Source of the DNA: Pogonophryne albipinna
Taxonomy: Eukaryota; Chordata; Actinopteri; Perciformes; Artedidraconidae
DNA length: 64,000 nucleotides
Reading direction: 5' to 3'
Assembly (NCBI GenBank): GCA_028583405.1
Contig: CM053263.1
Coordinates: forward strand, 3,882,715-3,946,714
Shown: piece by piece, positions 54,001-64,000 of the stretch
How the letters are laid out: every line of letters begins with the position of its first letter
How positions within the stretch are numbered: the stretch's first letter is position 1
Program-made: the position numbers and the translations under genes
Notes under the pieces: generated by a model
What the model saw: only the letters and a program-made list of their open reading frames with translations
What the model was told of the DNA's origin: nothing
Databases searched by the model: none

Positions 54001-55768
54001 ATATCTGGCTGACAACTGCAACCAATGAAACATACTGCTCATAATACCGGCTTTTAAAAAAGGATGGCCATAAATGACTAAATAAATAGCAGAGAAATCC
54101 CTGCAATGCCGAACCCTAATGCCTATTTGCCTGGTGTTGCATCTCCAGCAAAACAATCAAGAATATAATATCATTATTTCACTATCTTTCCCATAGTGTC
54201 ATTTAGCAGTGTGCACTAAAATGTGTCCTGGGATACATTCAAGGACTGCCTTTGAAAATGAAGTTGTCTGCATGAGTGGAAGTATGTATTCTTTACGACA
54301 ACAGGTAACGACAAATTGGCACAGACTGTCACGATCAGTGGATTGTCTGCTTCCAGTCTGAAACAACAACTAGTGTGCAAAAGGAAATATTATACACGTT
54401 TATTTGCATATAGAGCAGGGATGTAAGATCCGTTCATAATTGGTCATTTGAAACGCATGTGGAAATGCATTTTAATGCGAGGTGGGAACTGACGTACTTA
54501 ATGCTGTCCACTTGTGATCGGATCACTGGAGATGAATGTTAATGCCTAAGTGAGTAAGTGAGAGGCGTAGTACTCTGAATACATTTGGAACATCTGCATC
54601 AGAAAAAGAAGCAAGTGTCTATCTCTAAAGCTATATAGAGTTGTATGCTAACAAGACTGCTACATTATAACGAGGTTGTCTACTTTTTCCGGCAAGTTCC
54701 AAATGTCAAAGCATTCCGAAACAAGACAGGAATGTGAACTAGTGGAAGAGGCTAGAGTTCACTGGTCCAAATCTGGCTGCCAGGCAGCAGTGATGAGAAC
54801 CTGCAGGGTAATTTGTATTCTGAGTCAGTGCATTAGTTACATTTTCAAATGGAATCCTCGCCGCATTTCATCCGTACACTTAGCGAAGCCCAGCATTTTG
54901 TAATGGGGCGATAATGGAAAAGGATCTGGCTGAAAACCTTTCCATTTCACCAACACTAAGGTGCTGGACTTATTACATGCAGGCTGAGAAAGGAAAGTGA
55001 CAGAGTAGAAGACGCTGAGCAGGGAGGTCAGAGATTGATGGATGCGTTGGTTTTGGAGGGAGATATAAATGGAGAGGGAGACAGTGGGAGAAAGAAAGAC
55101 CCATCATCCAGTAACGACCCAGAAATTGACAGCACAGTTTGTGTGTGTCATTATTGTCTTGGTGTGTACTTGTACAGTTTGTGCGTGTGTGTGGGTTGAT
55201 GAGAAAGCACAACGCTCTCCATCTGCATGCGTCATCAATATCATGGCGTTAGACGGAGCTAATTGCGATATGTCAGAGATAACGAATGCTTAGGCAACGC
55301 CACACATAAAGAGGTCTGACAACTGCCTAACAAGAGTGAATGGACACTGCCATTGCCTTGGGAGCAATTAAGATGTGTTATAATTGTGTCACCGGTTTAG
55401 TGATGAGGAGCTATGGATCTCTTTCACTATCCTACCCAGCTTCCTCAATTGACACATCGCCCCCTGCAGGCATTAATAATGCAGATGGAGGTCAATGGGA
55501 TTGATTTAGGTGGGGTGAAAGGCTCTAGGGGAGGGTGATATGGATTCAATCTTTCTGAAGATGTTATTTTATATTGCAAAAACAATACACAGTAAATTGT
55601 GACAAACTTATATGGTCAATTAAATCAAGAAACCATTTGGAGATAAACTAATTACATTGAAACTGTTGTTGAGGGTAATAAGATGCATTAAAAGTAAAAA
55701 ACACTAAATAAAACATCGACGTCAAGATGCAGTTACATCCATTTCAGTCCAAACTGTCATCAATTAAT
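54001..55768. other. Non-coding stretch
   Basis: No gene recognised. The segment 54680-54960 is repeat-poor and mixed in composition, a weak candidate for conserved non-coding DNA. No long simple repeats. Confidence 0.45.
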
Positions 55769-55779
55769 TAATGTATCCT

Positions 55780-57699
55780 CTGCTACACTTGCCAAGCTGG
55801 ACTCATTTGGTTTCATATCAGGATATAAACTTAATCTTGGTAAAAGTGAATTATTTCCTACAAACTCAACCGCACGTACATGTCCTTTACATAACTTGGA
55901 ATACAAGTTACTAGCACATTTAAAAGTCTCTTTAAGGCCAATTTTACACCCTGTTTAGAACGTATGCAACAAGACTTTGAATGCTGGTCACTGCTCCCTT
56001 TAAATTTGGCCGCGAGGATCAACTCAGTAAGAATGAATACTCTCCCTAAAATCTGTTTCAGTGCATACCTATTTTTCTTCCTCAACGTTTTTTCGGAAAA
56101 TTGATAGTTCAATTTTGGAGTTTATTTGGAACAAAAAGAAACCTAGACTTCGTAAAGACTTTCTACAAAGGCCAAAGCCTCTTGGAGGAATGGCCTTGCC
56201 AAACTTTAGATTTTACTATTGGGCTTCCAACCTAAGAATCTTACAGTATTGGCTTAGGTCCAATACACTTCATCCTCACCCGGCTTGGCTGGCTATGGAG
56301 TCTTTTTCCTCTAAGCCTGTGTCACTGACATCACTTGTACACTCCCCCATCAACAGCCCCGTGTCCCTCTATGCTAAAAATATAGTTGTTAAAACCTCCT
56401 TAAGGATTTGGAATCAGTTTAAACGTCACTTTGGTCTGCAAGCTTTTTCTACCTCGGCTCCACTAGCTGCAAATCATGTTTTTCCTCCCTCCATATCAGT
56501 TGGTGCATTTTCTATATTGTCAAACCTTGGTATTAAAACATTTAAAGATTTATATATTGAGAACACTTTTGCATCTTTTCAACAGCTCTCAGAATTGTTC
56601 TCTCTTCCTAAACATCATTTTTTTAGATACCTGCAAATTCAGAGTTTTGCTCGCAATAGATATGCTCAGTTTCCTAACCTGCCCGCTGACACGCCTCTGG
56701 ATGCTTTTCTCACTCAGGTCCCTGTGATGAAAGGAATTATCTCGTGTATTTACAATCAAATCCAAACCCTATCTTCAACCTCTCTAAACTCTGTGAAAGC
56801 TGTTTGGGAGGAGGATTTGGGGCAGGAGATCTCAGAGGATCTTTGGGCAATATTCTTAAGCGTGTGCATACTTCATCCGTCTGCGCAAGACATGGTTTGA
56901 TTCAGTGTAAAGTTGTTCACCGCACCCATTGGACTAAAGTCAGGCTGTTCAAAGTGTTTGACAATATAGATCCTTCTTGTGAAAAATGTCACCAAACACC
57001 TGCAAACCATTTGCATATGTTTTGGTCATGCACGTCTCTGCACAACTACTGGACTTCAATTTTCAGTACTTTGTCAGAGGTAACTGGGACGCTTATAGAG
57101 CCTAATGCCATTACTGCAGTATTTGGGATCCCAAACCTGCCTTTGCCTAGGCTCAAAGCAGACCTTATAGCCTTTGCAACATTACTAGCAAGACGTCTTA
57201 TTCTAACAAGATGGAAATCACCAACACCACCTTTCTATGTGGATAAGGGACATTTTTAATAATTTGCAGCATGAAAAAATCCGTTACACATTGAGAGGCT
57301 CCTCCGGGAAGTTCCGGAGTGTCTGGGGGCCTTTCTTTGCCGATGCAGGGAGGATGACCTTCCCGGATATTCCGGAATAAGACCCGAATATGTATGTGTG
57401 TATTTGTATGTATCTTTTTTTTTATTATTATTTTATATGTATATGTATATATATATGTATATGTGAAACATTTTAAATGTATTTGTACTATTACCTGAAG
57501 AGAATGAGGTTATGTGTTTGTTTGTATTTTGTTGTGTGACCAAGCCGACTGTTTTTTTGTTTTTTTTGTCTTGTTGTAATGTTTCATATGTTATGTGATC
57601 TGCACAACTGTAATGTGACACTGTCAATCACAACCGCTCTGTCATCTCTGTTTAATTTGTGTACGAAAATCAATAAACAAAGTTTATTAAAAAAATAAA
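55780..57699 (+). mobile_element. 5'-truncated L1-type LINE insertion with 11-bp target duplication
   Basis: The insert carries the C-terminal half of an L1-type ORF2, a 3' UTR of about 300 bases, AATAAA at 57672-57677 and a short A-rich end. It is bracketed by TAATGTATCCT at 55769-55779 and again at 57700-57710. This is the structure expected from target-primed reverse transcription with early stop: 3' end intact, 5' end lost. The target context (TTAATTAATG) is compatible with a TT/AA-type nick. Several frameshifts show the copy is old and dead. The exact L1 or Tx1 family is not resolved. Confidence 0.9.
55782..57380 (+). pseudogene. L1-type ORF2 C-terminal half, four frameshifts
   Basis: Homology moves between two reading frames. 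SGYKLNLGKSELFPTNS (about 55785-55870) is the post-RT segment. The next piece, KANFTPCLERMQQDFECWS to NTLPKI (about 55930-56050), is in another frame. FFRKIDSSILEFIWNKKKP and LGGMALPNFRFYYW (56091 on) return to the first frame and run to about 56850. Then CARHGLIQCKVVHRTHW to ARRLILTRWKSPTPP is shifted again (to about 57235), and the final part WIRDIFNNLQ ... FRSVWGPFF shifts back and ends at TAA 57378-57380. A zinc-knuckle-like CEKCHQTPANHLHMFWSC (C-x2-C-x8-H-x4-C) lies at 56978-57031. The catalytic YADD part of the RT is upstream and absent. These are features of the fish L1 family. Confidence 0.88.
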
Positions 57700-57710
57700 T
57701 AATGTATCCT

Positions 57711-59478
<1,768 letters not shown>

Positions 59479-62400
59479 GAGAGACTCAGGAAGCCAAGTG
59501 AGGACGTGAAGGAGGCGCCTCCATCTTTAATATACTTGATTGGTGCCCGGAAAAAAAATCTCAAAGACAGATGCTAGACTATAATGTGAATGCTTTTGGG
59601 TGCTGACGGGCCTGGCAGGCGCTCAGGATGGCACTTGTTGCCGGCCAATCACAGAGTCCCTCTTCCTGAACACTATGTAGCCTCATTCCACTGTCAGCCC
59701 ACTCCATTGTCAATCTGTTGTGTCTTATTGGATTTTCTTTTTTAAAACAACATGTTGTCTGTCTGTTAGCTTTCTCCCCCCCTCCTGTGGCAGGATGTGC
59801 TTAAGTAAACAGTAATGGGATGTGGAGATTAATATATGTGCAGCTCTCTGAGTCTAGCGCTTGTTTTTGTAAGAGTAATAGAACAATTCTGTTAGGACTA
59901 AAACAGAATGCAGGTGGGTGAAAGAGAAAACATCCGAATGATAGATCACAAAGCATACAAATAATAATAATAATCGGCTTTAAAATATGTTTTAAATAAC
60001 CTTCTTTAAAAAAGGAAAGGCATGTGCTGAATGGGCCACATTGTAAGGACAACAAAGAATAACTGAGTACAAATGATACAAAAAGGTATTCATAGATCCT
60101 GGCGACAAAAAGGGAGTAAGACATTATCTGCAGATTTATAGGATTTTTAAATCTTTCTCTCAAGGCTATAATGACATATGAGGTACTTAAGAATGAGATG
60201 CATTGTGCACTGAATTCATTATGGCATACTGGATTGTCAAATCAATGAAATTGGAGGTTTTTCAGGGTGCAGTCTGAAATGTCTTGGTAACATGGTCGCT
60301 GGTGCACAAACAGCCCGAGCATTTTGACAGCAGGCAAAACAAAAACATCTGCTATTATTCAATTGCCAGTTGTGGCATATCTTGACCTGATGAAAGAAAA
60401 ATGAATAAATCATGCTCCATTAAATGTCATTAGGCCTGTTAGAAATGTCTAATTCTACTAAAGTTCAGCACCAGTTTACAAATTGAATGTAATTGCCCAG
60501 AATGCAAATGGTCTGGGCTGTTGTTTGCGTGAATGTGAGACCAAGCAAGAGAAGAGAGGGAGGTAGAGAGGAAGAAAAACGAAATGTGCGAGAGGAGAGG
60601 AAACCTTTAAGCAGCGGCATAATGGGCAACACTAACTCCTCACAGTTTTCATTCAGAAGTCTAAGGGCTACAACGCAGAGGAATTGTGGATTGTCAAAGC
60701 TCTAAAAACTGACAGTTTCATTCCTGAAAGAAAAAAAAAAGAGCAGAGATGGGGGAAATGTAATTACCCAACAAGAGCTGTGTGGCAGTTTCACTGTTTG
60801 ATAATTATCCCTTAAAGGCATTCTAAACTTTTCCTAAGCTATCTGTATAAAACTCCACAGAGACAGAAGTAGGAGAGAGGTTACCAGCTTCAAGAGGGAG
60901 CAGGAGGGGAGACAGAGATTAGATAAATGTGGAGGAGAGTAAGGATCAGATAAGTGCTGACTTGTTGGGCAGCTGAGAACACGGGCGTTAGAGAAGTACA
61001 AAAGGAAATAAAACAATACTTCACACAGCAGCACATCTTGGGAGACAAGGTATTGCCTTGCCAAGTCACACAAATTCTAACGACTTGTAATGGGTTCCAT
61101 AAAAGTAAATGTGGATTTTTGTGGGAAATGCCTGTCTTTTTTGGGGTATTGGCCATCAAAGCATGCCACGTGTTGAAAATGGATGACTAAAACATTTGAT
61201 AGGCCACTTTTCATTCCCTGAGCTCTCTTTACCATGCCATCTGTTTCTTTTATAGATGCACAAGCACTCACTCACATCGTACACAGATACTGTATCTGCT
61301 GCAGCACCTCGGCCGCTTCACGCCCACGTGCACGCATTTATAAGCAGTTAGCCCAATCTGGTTGACCAGATATGGTATTCACCGCATTATCGCCTTGTCC
61401 GTACAATTCTCTAGAATGGACTGGTAATTTGAAAGGCGGACCTTATTGCATGGCTGATAATACACATTTTAACAAAGGGATACATACTGTATTCAAATCC
61501 AAATGAAAATAAATATGGGAAACAAAATAACTCAGGGTCAGCTCTGTTCATGCCGTCTGACTTTGCTCTTAAACTTACCAAATCTGGTGTAAAAATCATT
61601 CTGTCATTTTTTAACAGTTGACCATCCATATGACGTAAAATACAGTCTCTGTTTAAACTAGGCTTGAAGCTAGGTCACATTTACCTGAAACAACTTGGTT
61701 CATGTCACACTAAGCCATTTTATTACAGTTGATACCCCGCTGCCAAAACAAGCTAAAAAAGAATTGCCTTGATATGTCTCTGCTGGCATCTTTAAATCTT
61801 AGTCCTTGTAATCCCCATTTATCTCGGGGGTGTAGTTCAAGTGCCGTGTAAACCCGCGATGCCTCGCTTGTGCACAGAGTCATCAGCTTAGCTTCTTTAT
61901 CAGCGGCATTAATCTTGGCGATACACTCTTTCTAATTAATGGAGGATTGCCTGGTGCTATAAATATGAGCGGAGGTGGGTGTGGGAGACTCCCTGAACTG
62001 GTGCACTCAAATGTGTGCAGCATTACAATCAACATGGGATACAAAACAATACACACATATAGAATGGCTCTGTATTTCTCAGTTTTTCTGCAATACATAC
62101 TGAGACTGTTTCAAAGGTCACCCACAGGTCAGAACAATGACATCTGAGTTGTTATGAGTGTGTGAATGTGGTGTGTTACTGTCAGTGTCAGTGTGTGTTT
62201 CTCCATTTGCTTGCAGGATGCTGTTCTATGACGCCAGAGAGCCAATTAGCGTCTCTCAGTTTGACAGCCCTCTCTTCAGGACCAGCGTGCTCATACATGT
62301 TAATTGCGGTCTTCAACGGCCACTGAGATTTCAGCAGCCTCATTACAGCAAAACCATGCAACGACGAACCAGGGAGCTGATGTGAAAATCTCACGGCCAC

Positions 62401-62992
62401 CAACACACTCTCCCTTGTCACTTCTTTTCTCTCTGTCTTACTCCTTAACTCTGTCCTTCCTACCCAGAGTTAGTCAGTAATGCAGCTGATCCATCCAGCT
62501 GATATATCTGTATAAAAACAAGGAAGCAAGATTAAAAAAAACAATTGCTACATTCAAGACAACTGTGATTAATCAAATAACAATTCAAAAATAAGTGTCA
62601 ATATATATTTTGGACCAGTACCCTCGATATGGTTTGTCACATTGCCACATCTTGGAGATCTCGGGTAGGAAACAACAGATGAGTGCGATCAAGCTGAGCT
62701 TATCACTATGTTCCATATTGGCAGGAGACACATGCAACATCAGCAAAATACTGCAAGAGTGTATAGAGTGCAATGTTAGAAAAATATGTTGGGGAAGCGT
62801 TTAGGCAACAATGAAAGACTTGAATAAAAGCAAGAAACAATTTGTTATAAATAAAAACATCTGTGGAAGTTGGAAGGAAGAATGGAAGACAAGCTATAAA
62901 AAGCAGACTACCTGAGGACAGTTCAGAAAGGAAGGAAAAGGCATAAAGGAGAGAGTGCTCAGGGTTCAAATGAGATGAAATCTGCAATGACT
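59479..62992. other. Gene-free stretch
   Basis: No gene is recognised. A short ATA/ATT repeat is at about 59961-59975, and an A run at 60730-60741. A segment at 62200-62385 begins after TTTGCTTGCAG and stays open for about 55 codons, but there is no donor or family motif to make it an exon. No transposon ends seen. Confidence 0.45.
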
Positions 62993-62995
62993 ACG

Positions 62996-63631
62996 GCCCC
63001 ATTTACACGGGAACGCAAATTAAACGCAAACGAACCGAATTCGATATCAAAAAAGTATTTCGTTCACACGGATACGGCTCAATAAACGTGTCCCTTCACA
63101 CGAGACCACTCGACCCGCTGGAGACGCTGTAATACATATGCCAGGCCTGTAAGTGGCGCTGTACTTCCGCCACAAAATACACCAAAAGTAGCGAAGAAGA
63201 CCCCTGAGCATGGTTGCCATGGTTGCCTGGTTGCCCTTCTGTTTATTCTCCGCGGTGGATTTAGCAACATGTAGTTCTCCATGTCCACTTGTTGCTGATG
63301 GTTGTGGTAGAGGAGCTGTAGATTTTGCACTCACATCTGTAGCATGGTCAGTAGCTACTGACAGTAGCTACTGACCATGCTACAGCAGTGAGCAGCAGAG
63401 GTGGGGAGAGGTGAGGCTATGGCTTCATCGTTATCAGGAAATGATCGTATAGGACGTACACACGGAGCCGTTTGGCCCCCCAGAGCGTTCCGTCCGCAGA
63501 TCTATCCACCTTGGGACCCGTTATCGTTTTAGGGGTCCGTTTCCGCGGTTCCATTATGGCCTCGTGTGAACTGGCTATACGAAAGAGAAAAGTAGCAGAT
63601 ACAACCAGTTTCATTCCCGTGTAAACAGCAT
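62996..63631. mobile_element. CpG-rich MITE with inverted termini and central hairpin
   Basis: Inverted termini TTTACACGGGAACG (63002-63015) and CATTCCCGTGTAAA (63612-63625) enclose about 610 bp without a transposase frame. Subterminal regions repeat TTCACACG-like words on both strands (TTCGTTCACACGGAT, CCCTTCACACGAG, CCTCGTGTGAAC). This GTTTACACGG type of terminus occurs on abundant fish MITEs. Exact outer edges and the target duplication are not settled. The high CpG content compared with its neighbours suggests that the copy is relatively young. The centre holds a perfect palindrome (separate entry). Confidence 0.75.
63337..63385. repeat. Perfect 24-bp inverted repeat with 1-base spacer
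   Basis: The arm at 63337-63360 (CTGTAGCATGGT ... GCTACTG) is the exact reverse complement of 63362-63385, separated by one A. Each arm contains CAGTAGCTACTG, itself a 12-bp palindrome, so the same 12-mer appears as a direct repeat around the centre. The structure could form a stem of about 22-24 pairs as RNA or a cruciform as DNA. Confidence 0.97.
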
Positions 63632-64000
63632 ATATATTTCCTTGTTTTTCCATTTTCAAGTGAAGCCCATTTAAAGCCTTTTAAGTCTCAGAAAATAAGG
63701 TAGAATAGAATTGGACCATCTGGAGTCCAAAAGCGTGTTGCCTGGGTAATAAGCAGTGCTCGCTTATTACAGGCCTGGCATTAGAGCTACAAAAACATTT
63801 GGATTCTCAGCATGACTCCGGTGGAATTTCTGAAAAGAGTGGTCATAGTTCTTTATCTAGTGAACAGGCTGAGGGATAAAGACTGCATACAAGAAATGTA
63901 GGAGTGCTGTGGCCACCATGTGACGTAAAACCCCCAAAGACTAGCATTGTAGGGTGCTAAATTGAAAATAATTTGAGGGCTGACAGAACCATGATCTCAG
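63632..64000. other. Non-coding stretch to window end
   Basis: Unique-looking sequence after the MITE. No gene seen. Confidence 0.5.

Noticed and set aside
62200..62385. Possible exon after TTTGCTTGCAG
   Set aside because: An acceptor-like site precedes about 55 open codons, but there is no matching donor, family motif or partner exon; conserved non-coding sequence or chance is as likely.

Overview
The window reads as an intergenic or deep-intronic stretch of a ray-finned (teleost) fish nuclear genome. Four things point that way: no operon-like packing, very long CA/TG dinucleotide arrays, a mixture of non-LTR retrotransposons typical of fish (a CR1/L2/Rex1-group element, an L2-type 3' end, an L1-type element), and several hAT-like and TTAA-flanked non-autonomous DNA transposons. 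I cannot name the species. I found no host protein-coding gene, tRNA, rRNA or known microRNA; every ORF with protein-family signal belongs to a retrotransposon.

Layout. 1-4.04 kb: unique-looking AT-rich DNA. 4.04-6.54 kb: minus-strand LINE with a 674-codon reverse-transcriptase ORF, two in-frame stops and a small deletion next to RT motif A. 6.5-11.3 kb: unique. 11.3-11.7 kb: L2-type 3' end. 12.07 kb: TG repeat. 15.2-15.7 kb: hAT-type element with perfect 15-bp terminal inverted repeats. 17.7-17.85 kb: retrotransposon tail ending in a TATC repeat. 20.0-20.5 kb: copy 1 of a TTAA-flanked MITE. 22.0-22.35 kb: copy of a second interspersed repeat (repeat B). 23.95-24.53 kb: two very long AC arrays. 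24.5-31.7 kb: gene desert with possible conserved non-coding blocks. 31.76-34.41 kb: inverted pair of LINE 3' ends around a TG array. 41.5-42.8 kb: MITE copy 2, split by a hAT element with an 8-bp target duplication. 43.6-44.46 kb: solo LTR with a 5-bp target duplication next to repeat B copy 2. 46.4-46.7 kb: CA arrays. 49.2-49.74 kb: MITE copy 3, flanked by a 38-bp direct repeat. 52.2-53.0 kb: hAT-like repeat carrying a nested repeat. 53.9 kb: retrotransposon tail. 55.78-57.70 kb: 5'-truncated L1-type insertion with an 11-bp target duplication. 59.36 kb: TG array. 63.0-63.63 kb: CpG-rich MITE with a perfect 24-bp hairpin.

Nothing here forms a pathway. What the window records is layered transposition: solo LTR beside or inside a hAT-like MITE, hAT inside a TTAA MITE, and a MITE at the junction of a small tandem duplication. 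I did not find a new coding system. The most checkable unusual items are the nested element with an 8-bp duplication, the 24-bp perfect palindrome, the 81-bp identical core shared by the two repeat B copies, and the duplicated flanks of MITE copy 3.
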